Source: Siphlonurus alternatus (lineage: Eukaryota > Arthropoda > Insecta > Ephemeroptera > Siphlonuridae). Taken from it: a stretch of DNA of 64,000 nucleotides. The notes beneath the pieces are model-generated. The model was not told where the DNA came from and made no database searches. It was given only the letters and a program-made list of their open reading frames with translations. Both the position numbers and the translations under genes were made by a program. The DNA lies in contig OX463780.1 of NCBI GenBank assembly GCA_949825025.1, positions 27,122,118 through 27,186,117 on the forward strand, written 5' to 3'. Positions 22,320-39,515 of this stretch are shown here, piece by piece; position 1 is the stretch's first letter, and each line of letters begins with the position of its first letter.

Positions 22320-25300
22320 CACTCTCATAAGTTTCCTCTTTCTCATCTGTGCACGAGGTACTGCAGCTCACTGCACTTTTATCACAGTGCATGCATGACG
22401 CTCAATGCATCATTTTTTTGTGATTCATTGGTTTACTATACTCCGCTCTCAATATCTTTCTGTATTTCACATATGCACAATCATATATCGAACAAGCCAT
22501 TTTTTTTCTTTGTTACAGTTTCTTTTTCATTCATACAATATACATTTCCTTGTTTTGTCTTTTTGAAAGTATATAAATATATGTACAATATTGCATTTTA
22601 TTGTATTAATAGACGTGCTATTGGGTAATTAATAATTAGGATTCAAACCAAAATAAAAAGGATACATGTATGTTTTTATTTTTTTAAGGAACGAAAGTAA
22701 TTAAAATTTTTATATTAATTAGTCAACGAACTCTCCAATAAAGTATAGAAAGCTTTGTCATTTAATTAGCAGCTTTAAAAACAAGAGTGGTGAGATTATA
22801 ATAATTAGCCATTGAGAATTTTGTCAAATGGTTCGGCGGGTCGCACACCACACAGACTCGTATTTATGCGATCGTCGTTTCTAATTTATAAAACCGATAA
22901 TAAACTTCTTATCATACGAAGGCATTCGATACGAAGCTGTGTGTGCGCGGCTACACTTATCGCATAGTTTCTTAATTTTTAAATCATATACGCTGCGAAA
23001 TTATGCAATCTATAGTGTGAGACACACCGAAGTTCGAGTTACAGTTTCATTAAATAAACGCCCATCTGCATGAGCTAAATAGCTGGATGGGGACATAATT
23101 AGTTTAAATTGTGATAGAGTGGAGAAGAGAAAGAAATACATCCTCTCATATAATTTACGCATGGACGTACACAGGTATTTTTTTTATATTTTTTAAATAG
23201 TGAAAAACCTTTTGTTCTATTAAAATGAATATTCTTTGTTTAAAATTTATCCATGGCAAAACTTTGTAAAAGAAATTAATTATTATGTTTGTTGACATAA
23301 GTATAATTACAATGCTTTGTGTTTTTATCTATTTATGTCAGCACAATTTCATCACACCAGTGATTTAGAAGGACTCGCTATAACATGCTTATACAGAACT
23401 TTTTGTTTATAGTTTATATAAGCGTACCTGTCTCTCTGTGTGTCTCCGCTATCTTCCACCCTTATCTATCACGAGGACAAAAAAGTTGCACGTCGTCGGG
23501 TTAATATCACGACGTGTAGAGTCTTGTTAAGCTCTCCATTTTTTCTTTGACATCAAAGCGGAAATATTAACGAGAAGGTATCAGAAGCTGCTGATTTTTT
23601 TTTTTTTTTTTTTTTTTTTACTGATTATTTTAGAAAGAGACTTTTCTATTTTATAATTTATTTATCATTTTCAATAATATGTATTTTAATTGTATAATAT
23701 ATGAGAGTCCCATGCAGAACCGAAGTCGGAAAACGTTAAAAAAAAATGACCAAAACTAGTTTTGGTTTATATAAATGCATTTTGACCAAGATCCGAAATG
23801 AAAATATATTCCAGCTTATGGTCACTTTATAAGTTTAATCAAAACTATAAGTTCTGGTCAAATAGTAAAAAATAAAACCCACTGAGACAGAGCTCGTTGA
23901 CTTTAAGTCAAACAAAAGTAACCAAAACTATTTTCGGTCAAATCAGAAAAAAAAAAGTCAATTCCATTTCGACTTTTGGTCATCAGCGTCATCATTTTTT
24001 CATACACAGTGTTAAATCCAAACTAGATTTGGTGATGTCATGGGCATAACTGTTAAAATATTTATAATTTAACATTGATTTATTTTGTAGTTTAATTTAA
24101 CTTTTTTAATCATAATAATCATTTATAATTGTATGAAGTAAAATTAATATTAATTAATGAATTACCATAATATCAGAATAGCTATGTAAGTAATAAAATA
24201 TTCAACGGATCCTTTTAGTTTCTCAATTTCTTCAAATACTGCATTTAAATTTGCTATTTTTATTGAATTAAATATTATTAAATAATAATGTAATAAAATA
24301 TTTTTTTTAAATTCTCCTTGTGAATGTTGAATGAAATTATATAAACGATGTTTCTTACAGCAATTGTTCTCAAAACGAAATAAAATATGCAACATTAAAA
24401 AAAAAATTGAGTTTTGTTTTCGAGGTTTCATTATAATATTAGCCCTCTTCGTGGAGGAGACTTGAACTGTAAGTCACCTGAGCTCTGTCACAAGCCAGGA
24501 CTGCATGAAAGTGTCCACTTCCAGCATGCAAAGTGTTCCAGTCTTATTGACCAAGACTCTACGTATTATTCAAATAAACTGTTTTAAATAATCCCTTTTA
24601 AATTAACTTGCTTAAATTTGTTTAACTTTTTATAACATTTTAATAATCTAATAATAATTATAATATAGGGAAGTTCATTTAAAAAATGAGTCAATATACT
24701 TATAAGTCCTTTTCATATTATGCTGTCTTTGAAGTCTTTCAGATAAAATGACTAATAGTGAGATTTCTTTTAACAAAAATAAGAACTTTTGAAATATTCT
24801 AAGCTGGTATATATAATTATGGCTTTTAATGACAACTGCAGCTGTAAGCTTGAGATATTTTATTTAAATTTAAATCTTTGATATTCTTTCCGATTCGCTA
24901 ATTATTATATTGTTTGATACATTTTCCTTTCCTGAGATGTTATGAAACCTAATTGAAATCATCAAAGGTATATAATACTTGTCTGAAAATTCCTACTGTA
25001 GTTTCTCGTGTGGATAATGTACTGAGAATAATATATTAATGATTTTGTTAATGCTGTACGTGCTTCACAATGCTTCAAAGTACGTTGTTATTTAAAGGTA
25101 ATAATGATGATGATGAAGATGTTAAAAACAGAATTATAATACAAGTTTAATGAAAAAATGAAAATCATATTTGTAACTTCTTTTCAAACATATAGCAAGA
25201 TGAATTTTAAGAATTTAAGGTACAAGTTAAATTTAATTTAATTAATGTGGAATTTTTAATCAAACGAGATGTTTCTTTATGTTTTTATTTAGTATATTAT

Positions 25301-26982
25301 TACATATGTTATATGGTATAATTAAGGTTAGTAAACAATTAAAGGTAAGAGAGAGCATTAATCAAATGCTATCAAAATGAAAAAATCCATTAAACTTCTT
25401 AGAAAAGTATTTAAAAACTATTAAAAAAATACAAAAAAAAAGTATAAACTTCTAACTTTGTTCTTTTTGATCATCCTCTCTGCCACCCCCTCTTATGTCG
25501 ACGTACGATCAAGTTCTCTTTCTCATCAAATGTGAAATGAAACAAAGAGTTTTTAAAATTATTTTAATTATTTTTCAACACTGCTCCCGATATATAGGCA
25601 ACATGTTGCTCTGTCGTGTTACGCAGGTTGCATGTTTACATTTTCTTGCAGGCGTTATAGCTGCGGACCCGCTTTGACATTAAAAAAATATAATTTATTT
25701 CTAAAGTTTAAAGTTTAGTGGAAATATTTACATTCAAATGTTGATAATATATGTACAGTACAGTAATGAAAATGTCTTAACGGATCTATCATTTCCAGGT
25801 AATTGGTAAAAAAAAAAGTACTTCTTCAATTTAATAAACAATGTTGAGGTACGTGAATTCAAAGCCATCATTCTAATTTCCAAAAAGCTTCATTTTTTTT
25901 TCATTTAGTGATGATAATTAAAACCAGAGATCAGTGTAATATTTACAAACATTTTAGAGTGAGTTTGTCCATTTGACACATTATATTAATTATCAGAGAA
26001 ATTAATTGATGTAAATATTCATGACTTTGAACTTTAAGTAATAAAATAGTTTACTCTTTGGAATGTGTGAAAAAACTGAAAACATGAGAGATCTAAAACA
26101 ATTTAATTGTATAAAATGGGTTAATTTAATTTTATAATAACGAACGAAGCAATATCAAAAGTATACTTAATTTGTAACTAATGTTCGTGATATAATTAAT
26201 AATAAATAAAGAGATTATTTACCATACTTGCCAAGTAATCTTAAATTAATTATATTTTGAAGCAAGATTATTTTACATAAATCTCTCTTTCTCTCTCTAA
26301 CATTGTATCTATGAGAGATACAATTTCTGTTTGCGTTTTGTGCCGATTGAATGCGCATGCTCTCATCTCCATCTTCATATCTATGCATGGAAACTTTTCT
26401 TTACCTGCGGGCTTAATTATTTTAAAAGAATATGAGGTAATGTTTTGTAATAGAAATTATAATAATGAAATTATAATTATTTACTTATTATAATAAGTAA
26501 ATAATAGTTTAATAATGAAGTATGTAATTTTATTATTTTTAAAAATACCGAAAAAAATATAATTCTTCTTCTTTTTTTTTTTCTTGAACCGTTTTGAGAA
26601 TAGGCAGTATTACTATTAACCCATGCACAAAATATAATTACTATAGAAAAATATATTATGTTAGCATAATATATACTTGTATGCAATAACTGATATGATT
26701 TTTTTAAAATAATTATTATATATTATGTTTAATATATTATATTTTAGAGTAAGATAAAGTATAAAATCATTATAGTTAACAAAAACGACATTGACACATA
26801 TACATTTTTAAGTGCTGCATCATGATTACAAAATAAATACATTTTTTTTTATTATTATTTGGTATTCCCAACTGATGTTCTTCAAATTTTTTTGACAGAC
26901 ATTTTAGTCATCACCAGACTCAAGTCCTTGTAAATTTGAATATTGTGGAGTTTTTATTTTAATAATTAAATTTTCTGCTCTG
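22320..26982. other. AT-rich non-coding stretch
   Basis: No gene recognised. Holds a poly(T) run (23597-23619), a small region of repeated ACCAAAACTA / TTTTGGTCA motifs (23740-23985) and several short A/T palindromes, such as the one near 26468-26505. Presumably upstream or first-intron DNA of the GPCR gene. Confidence 0.5.
23740..23985. repeat. Cluster of TGACCAAAA-type motifs
   Basis: TGACCAAAACTAGTTTTGGT, TTTTGACCAAG, TTCTGGTCAAAT, AACCAAAACTATTTTCGGTC and GACTTTTGGTCATC occur within about 245 bases in both orientations. This could be a decayed foldback element, but the ends could not be defined. Confidence 0.35.
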
Positions 26983-26997
26983 ATGTCCAGAGTTGCG

Positions 26998-27145
26998 ATG
27001 TCGTGGTGGCTCAATTCAAGCGGCTACAACGCGAGCTGGGACGAGGGGGGCGAGGAGTCGCGGGAGGAGTACATCTTCCACCGCAACGACGTCTTCTACA
27101 TCTTCCTGGCCGCCTACCTGCTGGTCGCCGTGCTCGCCGTCTGTG
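26998..27145 (+). CDS. First coding exon of a rhodopsin-like GPCR, trissin-receptor-like
   Basis: A sharply GC-rich open frame in AT-rich DNA. ATG at 26998 has a purine at -3 and follows an acceptor-like TGATGTCCAG (to 26990); an in-frame ATG at 26983 would be spliced off. It encodes MSWWLNSSGYNASWDEGGEE, then EEYIFHRNDVFYIFLAAYL and LVAVLAVC, stopping in a perfect donor GTGAGT with phase 1 (C|G). N-x-S sites NSS and NAS suggest an extracellular, glycosylated N-terminus, and the hydrophobic run is TM1. The EYIF-R-DV block before TM1 and a G at the junction, expected to be followed by the conserved TM1 Asn, resemble insect trissin receptors from memory. Such receptors are plasma-membrane neuropeptide receptors. 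The remaining helices are not in the window. GPCR call fairly firm, subfamily tentative. Confidence 0.65.
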
Positions 27146-27403
27146 GTGAGTACATCGCCGTTCACAATCAAGTGGACGGAACTTCTCTTGAAAGGATAAT
27201 AGAACAATAGAAATGGTGAAGAAGAGGTAGAACGTCAGACAAGAAGTGTGGTCCAATTGTCGTCAACCTTCTGAAGCTTCAATTCAATACATAACCGGTT
27301 AGAGTAAAGTTCCTGAAAGGGCACTAAATATGGAGGACATAAAGGACCAAGAGATGGCGCTGACGTCTGCAAATTTTGCTCTTTGCATCGAGGATACGGC
27401 AAT

Positions 27404-27456
27404 ACCTATAGCAGAGCGTACTTGATTAGGCTAATCAAGTACGCTCTGCCTATAGC
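27404..27456. repeat. Near-perfect hairpin
   Basis: CTATAGCAGAGCGTACTTGA and TTAG, then one G, then CTAATCAAGTACGCTCTGCC and TATAG: arms of about 24 bases with one extra base and an essentially absent loop. It lies 260 bases inside the first GPCR intron. No further element boundaries seen. Confidence 0.85.
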
Positions 27457-27669
27457 ATGGGGAGAATCACAAAAATTATCAAATATATAGGAAAGAAATC
27501 ACTTATACGAAGTTGAAATATTTTTTTATATTTGTCCGAAAGTGTTTGACAACTAATTATGGTGTTGTCATTTCTATAAAATTATGTTGTGGCTACTGAT
27601 AGAGCATTTACATGATTTTACAATGTTAATCATATACAGCAATCCTCGCCAGACGCACGTAGTTCCAGC

Positions 27670-28536
27670 TAGGGCTGTAAATTTTAACCGGTTGATTAAC
27701 CGTCCGGTTAAAACCCCACGATTAATCGTTTTCATAAAACACTGTTACTCGAGGATACGGTTAATTTAACCATTTAACCGAACTTCGATTAAAATTAAAA
27801 ATTAACCGATGGTCAATTTTAACCGTTTCTAGCCGTGTCATAATTTTAAGCACTTTAAACCGCGGTTAATTTTTTTTAATAATTTTTTTTAAATGCAAAA
27901 AAATTAATTGACACATCGTGAACTGTGAGTAAATTTTCAGTTAGGTTAAAATATAATTGCACTGATGGCACTAATTGCTAATAAAGCACGTACAATTTGT
28001 TTTTAAATTATAACTATTATAAGTTTATTCAGTCTGTTTGCAGAAAATAATTTATAATATATATAACTATTTCGGCATGAATATATTTTTCTTTTTGTAC
28101 TTTTTAAAATAATTAATACATTAGGTGAACGTTTTTGCATACCGTATCAGATAAGATCGTAAAAAATTAACTTTTCAAAACTTTTTTTATATCTTTATTT
28201 TTTTTATCGTTATATTGAACCTTGAAGGAAAAAGAATATTGAACTATATTCAGTTAAGTATGCAATTGTATTAAATCTATCTTAATTTAACGTGATAATT
28301 GTCAAAAAATAACCGATGGCGCAGAGCAAGCCGTTTCGGTTAAATTAACCGATCAAATAAATTCAAATAATTAACCGATCGAATAAAATTAACCGATAAC
28401 GATTAGACGGGTTTTTTAATCGATCAAACATTTTGAGAATTCTGAGCGGTTTTTAATCGAACTTCGGTTTGATTAAAAACCGGTTAAAAGTTGACGGTCA
28501 CCGGTTAAACATTTTTCTCGGTTATTTACAGCCCTA
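27670..28536. mobile_element. Non-autonomous hAT-type element, 867 bp, with 8-bp target duplication
   Basis: Termini TAGGGCTGTAAAT and ATTTACAGCCCTA are exact inverted repeats. GTTCCAGC stands directly outside both (27662-27669 and 28537-28544), an exact 8-bp duplication. Both subterminal regions are packed with TTAACCG / CGGTTAA motifs (more than ten), as expected of transposase-binding clusters, while the centre is plain AT-rich. No transposase frame, so it depends on an enzyme elsewhere. Confidence 0.92.
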
Positions 28537-29203
28537 GTTCCAGCAGTTACTACTAGGGGGCGCACTAACTTTATGACGCCAATATTCATTTATTTAGTTT
28601 AGAGTAGTTAGTAATAAAAATAAAATACAAAACATGATGTGATGACGTCACTTGGAGACGACACGAGTGGTTTAGTGGCAAAATCAAGCCATCCTCAACA
28701 TTCTTGAGGATGACAGTTTTAATATTTTTTTAAGTGTTAAAATAGTGGTATTACGACTATTACGTATATAAAAAAACTCATGCGTTAATATTAAGATTCT
28801 TTAACGTTTATTACATGCAGGTTTTAAATTATTGAATTTAAAAGGAAGTGATAGTAATAACGATATAAATGCTTAAAGGGACAGGGGACCCTAAAAAAAG
28901 TGTTGTTTAATCAAAAGTTACCCACTAACTGAGTATGACTACATGCTGCATAGTGGTGAGTGCCCCAGAGTAAGCGAGCTACGAGCAGCAAGAGCACGGA
29001 TTCGTGACGTTTGATTAAAAAATACTTATTTGTAGGGTCCCATGTCTGTTTAAAGCATATTTTTTACAATAAATAGCTAGCATTGAGAATAAATCTTATA
29101 CTAATGATGGTTATATACAGAATATTTGAAAAATTGAATTGAATTGCAACATTTTGTAACTTAAATATAAAATTTTAAAACATTTTGTTTGTTATAACAT
29201 AAT

Positions 29204-29385
29204 GGGGGACATTCACAAAGCACTTTAACCCCCACTTTAGCCCCGATTTTTAACCCTGGTGCTAAACATGGTGCTAAACTATGAGCTTAACATGCATGGT
29301 TAGCCCCTGATTTAGTACCATGTTTAGCACCAGGGTTAAAAATCGGGGCTAAAGTGGGGGTTAAAGTGCTTTGTGAATGTCCCCC
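29204..29385. mobile_element. Foldback MITE with GGGGGACATTCACAAAG ends, 182 bp
   Basis: Arms of about 75 bases: GGGGGACATTCACAAAGCAC and CTTTAACCCCCACTTTAGCC are mirrored at the right to CTTTGTGAATGTCCCCC. The short unpaired centre has CTATGAGCTTAACATGCAT. AAT borders both ends, too short to prove a target duplication. The arms are nearly identical, so it looks young. Confidence 0.88.
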
Positions 29386-29708
29386 AATATAACCAATGAT
29401 AGGAAACCTTTAATTTTAAATTGTTTTTGTAAGAACGTAAAATCATGTTCTGAAGTTGTTTCGGAAAAGTTTCGTAAGACGGGTGAGAAAGGTGGGAGCT
29501 AGGGAGGCAGATTGATGGGGTGGTTTTCTTTGTGGTTTTGACCGACACGTTACAACTAGTGTTCCTCGAAATGAAATTTGCTGTGCGTCAGACTCTGTAA
29601 TTAGATTTGTTCCCGTTTCTCAAAGAACCAAATTTTTTTCTTTGCACTGCTTTATTTCAACCATCTTATAATTTAACAAGCTTAACTCAAGTAACTTTTT
29701 ATAATTAT

Positions 29709-30035
29709 AACCAGCTCTTTGGTGTAGTGGTTAGTACACTTGGATCTCGTCCGAGAGGTCTCCGGTTCAAATCCCGAACACGGCACACTTTTCGCGACTT
29801 GGGATGGGTGTGACTGGCTACTAGATGAAGGAGTTAGTAGGAGAAAGGCAGCTTATGGCTGTCTATACTCCGCTGGGGTAATTAAGACCGCGAAATGTTG
29901 TGCAAACAACATACGTGCCCCACTTAGAAACGGTACTTAATTGTCTGGCGTGCAGACTGGGTATTAGGAGCCCCAGAGAGCAATGTGAACAATGTTGAAA
30001 AACAAGTTCCACCGTTGGTAACCAACCACTTTTTG
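29709..30035 (+). mobile_element. tRNA-derived SINE (tRNA-Glu-like head)
   Basis: The head has an A-box-like GGTGTAGTGGTTAGTACACT, an anticodon-arm-like CTTGGATCTCGTCCGAG (would-be anticodon CTC) and a B box GGTTCAAATCC, the tRNA polymerase III promoter layout. The acceptor ends do not pair, so it is not a working tRNA gene. A body of about 240 bases follows. Similar AT-rich words (ACTTTTTATAATT and ACTTTTTGTAATT) flank it, a possible target duplication. Confidence 0.75.
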
Positions 30036-34516
<4,481 letters not shown>

Positions 34517-34617
34517 CGTTTACATGACGGTGTTTAATACGTATCCGTTGACGATGCCTCATAAGAATAACATTATCCGTCGTCAACGGATCCGTATTAA
34601 ACACCATCATGTGTACG
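34517..34617. repeat. Short foldback element, about 100 bp
   Basis: ACGTTTACATGACGGTGTTT and AATACGTATCCGTTGACGA at the left are mirrored by TCGTCAACGGATCCGTATT and AAACACCATCATGTGTACGT at the right, about 40-base arms around a loop near GCCTCATAAGAATAACATTA. Probable minimal MITE; ends not defined by a target duplication. Confidence 0.75.
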
Positions 34618-37600
34618 TGGTGATTAATACATGAATTTAACTAACTTTTCAACAATATGAAGCTTATATTAAATTATACAACTAACTAACTAACTGGTTA
34701 GTGTAGAACATGGATAATATTAATATCTTTCTCCGTGATTCTCCCTCGTTATTTCTTTAACACATTTTAAACATAAAAAGTTTTGTACGAAAAAGCTTAA
34801 TAAAGTTTACAGACATGTATATTTTAATTTTAATGATATAATTCAAAAAGTGCTCTTAAAAACACACGTAGCTGACGTAGCAATTAATTACTGTGTGGGG
34901 GTACTGTTATAATGTTGTACAAGAAAACTATAAATATATAAGAAGAACACTACACATTTAAATTGCGTTACATTTACTTCATCATTGAAATTGATAAAAT
35001 AAGACAGAAAGTTTATAATAATAATAATAAAAAAAAAGAAACGCAAAACTTTTCAATATTTTTAAAGTAAATTCTGAAATATTGATAAAAAGAGAGAACA
35101 AATTTAATAGTTGTTAATAAAAATACACGTTGGTGTAAAAATTAAATTTTGCAGCTGGTGTATAATGATAGTCAATAGCCGAAGCAAAATTTAAGCTATA
35201 ACCCAACTCTCTCCGATGATATTAAATATGTTTGTTTTACTTTACCAAAGACCAGTCTAATATTAGTATAATAATAATATTGTTATTAATATATATTATA
35301 TCTAATGTGTGTGGTTTGCTACAACATTTTATCTGCTGCGAGTCAATATTTGAAAAAAAAAAAAATGTTTAACTTTTTATTTATTATTAATTTTCAGAAT
35401 GTTGTTAAATATTTTAAATTAAATTTTCGGAATATGCTGGGCTGGTAAATTGCTTCTAACTTATTTAAAAATTCAACTTATTTCACATTTTTTTTCCGAG
35501 AACAGAATTTATGATTTTATTTTACATTACCGTTTATAATTTATAGCATATTCATGTTCACAAAAATATACCGTTCAAATAAATTTTTTATCTGAAAAAT
35601 GATATCGCAAGAATTTAATTTTTTCCATTGGTTATTGGTGCGTATGCTTTATGTACTTAAGCTAGTTACATAAAAATAAATATATTATACTGTATATACG
35701 TTATATGTGTACATTATCTTTATTGTTATTAAATTCTACGTAATTATAGAAAAGTCCACCGAATAGGAACGATAATTATATTAATTATAGATCTCAGATT
35801 TATCATATATAGCTAGGTCTCTTATTCGTATATAAACCTTATAACCTGTATACATTTTTTTGCGGCTCAATTTTTATTATTTTGATTTATTTTCATTTGT
35901 TCATTAAAAAAACATTCATAATAATAAATATATACATGGAATTATTACATAATATACATTCATTTTACCTCAAGAATTTAGACAAATCGTAAACGGAGAA
36001 CATCAGATTCACAGAAATAAATTTATGAGAAGATGGTAAAACACTTAGGATTCTTAATGTATTAATATTAATATTAGATGAAATTATTTATAGATCAATC
36101 TAATTATTTATAATATTTATTTGGACATAAAGTCGCTAGCATGAAGAAAGTGTAAAAACACTCATCAGAGTTTACAAAGAGCTCAACACAACACAAGCAA
36201 AATAATGCACGCGTATTAATACGTAGCAGCTAACTAAGAAACTTCATAGATAAAGGCTGTCAAATAATTTTTTTTTCATGGTCCAGGGCTATTATGCGTA
36301 GGACCTGCGTACTTGGTCACCACGTTATAAGGGGTAGGGAAGATCTCCAATCATCTATCAGATTGGACCGGAGAAAATGTTACGAGACACTTGATAAATC
36401 ACGTGACTGCACATATTTAACGAAGTGTGACGTAATTGGAGCTGCCAGCACTTCACTCATTTTTATTTTCAAAATTACGAACCACAAAATAATATATTTT
36501 TAAAAGATCGATCTTGCTTTTTCAATCTTTTCCATCAAAAATTTCATTTACTCTTTTTTTTTCCCTTTTTTTTTATTTTAGAAATGAAATTTTTATGTAT
36601 ACGTATAATATTTCCAATTCGAAGTTCATTTTTTCAACACTTCGTTGGGCATATAGTTTCGAAATTATGTATAGCTTCTCTTCTTTCCTAGGGAGAAATC
36701 TCTGGAGACTTTCCCATAGGTTCTCTGTTTTCACTCGTATATCTCTCACTGTGGAAATTCAATTACGAGGCTGCAGCAGTCTAATCATATTAGATCACAT
36801 GTGCATTTTGTTATAATTGGTTATAAATTGCATTTTTATAGTAAAAAAATTATATGAAACAAAAGTGAAATTGTTATGTTAAAATGTGGATAAATTTTTA
36901 TTAAATGTTATAGAGTGTATTATATCTTATATAATATCTTATAAATTATTATATTATGTTCAATAAATATAACCCATAATGTTAAATTAAATAATTTATA
37001 TTTTTTATTATTTTCTGAAAATTTCTTATTTTAGGAAGTGTAAAGGAACAACAAAAATTTGAAAATTCAGTTGCTAAACCCAATATATAAATAGATACAC
37101 AATTTGTTATTTACATAATAAAATATTATTTAAAGTGGGGATAACATGCAAAAGCGTCAAACGGAATCACCATAACATTTAAAGTGACAATTATCCCAAT
37201 TATTAATATAAAATAGCACAAATGAAATAATTGTACTGTAGCAGAATTATGCTCAGAGTCAATACACAATTTAATACTACATAACTAGTGGAAATATAAT
37301 ACTTTTTTAAACAAAGTGAAAACTGCCGATCGCCAGCCACTTTAACATCATGTGGCAGCTTATATATTCCATAACGTTACAGTTTTACAAACAAAACCTT
37401 GGACAAACAAGTCCAACAGTCTTACTTTTGAAGGAATTGGAGGGATCAATAAGACAGCACCATCTTGTCCCCAACTGGCCCTCCCTGGCTTATTTTATTA
37501 ACAATATCGTAATCAATTTGTCCACTAATGCACTTTTTATAACAAATCAAATAAAGAAATAAAATAAAATTATGTTTAATTTTTTGTAACAAGTATAAAC

Positions 37601-39203
37601 ATAACAAGTGTTTCATTGATATACAAATATTGTAAAAATGAGTGGAAAGCATTAGTAAGTGAGAGTTGGAATAAATACTTCACATTTAATTTTATTTTCG
37701 TTGTGTTAATAACGTCCTTAGTCATTGAGAGACGGTTTGTAATGAAGAATTTCTCTGGCTGAATATGAGCCAAAGAACTCTCAAACAGGCATACAAAAAT
37801 ATGAAGTAGAATATGACGGCTAGTGATATATAGTTCAAGATTGAGGTCAACCAATTAAAATGGTTCTGTGCAGTCAAGTGCATTAGAAAGTATATTATTT
37901 GCTGAAATCAACGAAGGAAATTTTCAAAGAAAAAAGAGACATCACCTTGGAGTTGGCAGCTGACATAGTCTGCATAAGCATTGACTCAGATGAATTCCTT
38001 ATTAGTATTAATTAGATAATAGAAAATGACTATAGAAAAAAAAACATCCCCCAGTAAGTATTATAATAATATGTAATCAGGTCAAAAGTTGTATATGTGC
38101 AGTATTATTAAAAATTCTAGGGCATTAGGCATTGCTAATTAGGAATTATAATTAGGAATTATAATTGGGCTAATTAATAAATTATAAAGTTTATAATTAC
38201 TGCATTGCCTCAGGATTTAATTGAAATTCTATGAAACAAAAATATTGGAGCTGTAATGCTATTTTATTTGAAACGTTACTTAAAACATGCAGTGGAAAGG
38301 GAAATTAAACTACTCTAAAATTTGTGTGAGAAACGTGACGTCATTATTGTAACTTTACATGAGAAAAACCACTCACGGTGTTATATATACACACATACAG
38401 AATACATTGAACACATTATACCATTATTACAGAACATAAAATAAAAAATTAATTAATTAAAACATGTATCAAAAGCCAAAAGAAATAAGCACCTCGATTT
38501 TTTTATATAGTTTTTATTTTGATTTATTTCTACACTTTTATTCATTTTATTATTTTTATAACTTTATCGTTGTTCTTTGAAAAACAATGTTTTGTTAGGT
38601 TATTATTTTATAAAAGATTTTTTTTTTTTAATATTGCATTTGACGTCAATTTTTTTTTATCAAGATCTCCTTTTGTTACTGGATTGATTCTATTACTTTT
38701 TTTTATCGGCTCGTTGGTAGAGACAGTAGAGACCGTAATATCATGTTTTGTTGTGGTGGCCGCGGAGCAAGATTGCTTTCAATACGCACAAAGAATCGTT
38801 TGCTTGTGGCATATCAATGTTGAATATATTGAAGTCAATATATTTACTGTGATTTTTCATTAATAAAAGAACTTTGTATGAAAATCTTTTTGAACATGAC
38901 ATCCAAAATAAAATTTGTCAAAAATTTTGTCCTACTTTCTCTCTTTACATTAAATTGTAATGTAAACATAGGAGCAATTTTAAAAATAAGCTTGCATTAT
39001 ATATATATATATGATCCAGAAAATTTCAATATATAAGGGGTACGGTTTTGGGATAGAGGTGGAACGAGAGGTACAATGTCCATAAACAAAATTTCTCCAC
39101 CTTCTCTCCTACATTGAAGCTAAATATGTTGTACATAAATTTCTAAGGGTGCATTCAAATCCATTAAAACTTTAAAAGTTTTATAAATATATGTATGATG
39201 TCA
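34618..39203. other. AT-rich stretch, nothing recognised
   Basis: No coding or structured RNA signal. A direct repeat of TTAGGAATTATAA near 38138-38165 and an (AT)n run at 38998-39011 are the only local structure. The mildly GC-richer 36290-36450 has no convincing frame. Confidence 0.5.
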
Positions 39204-39515
39204 ATAACGGAGTATTGATCTCAATTTTTTTTATTGCAGAAATGGATAGAGGGGTGCAAAGTTATGCTACTCTGATTTTTTTCAGATTTTTTACAGATCA
39301 GGAACTGTTTTTAAAAAATTATTGAAAGTCCTTTTTGTGACGTCACGAGGTGGCAAGTCCTATCCTTTTCTTAAGGAGCGGCGCCACAAAAAGGACTTTC
39401 AATAAAAATACTTCCAGGGCTCTAAAAAAACCTGAAAAAAATCAGGGTAGCATAACTTTGCACACTATAGATCTCCATTTCTGCAATAAAAAAAATTGAG
39501 GTCGATACTTCATTA
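39204..39515 (-). mobile_element. TGACGTCA foldback MITE, copy 2 (opposite orientation)
   Basis: Same arms as copy 1 (GGAGTATTGATCTCA at the left, TGAGGTCGATACTTCATT at the right). The asymmetric core reads CCTATCCTTTTCTTAAGGAG, the reverse complement of copies 1 and 3, so the insertion is inverted. The second TGACGTCA has been lost by a deletion next to the core. Confidence 0.82.

Noticed and set aside
29709..29790. A functional tRNA-Glu gene
   Set aside because: A and B boxes and an anticodon arm are present, but the acceptor stem does not pair and an unrelated SINE body continues.
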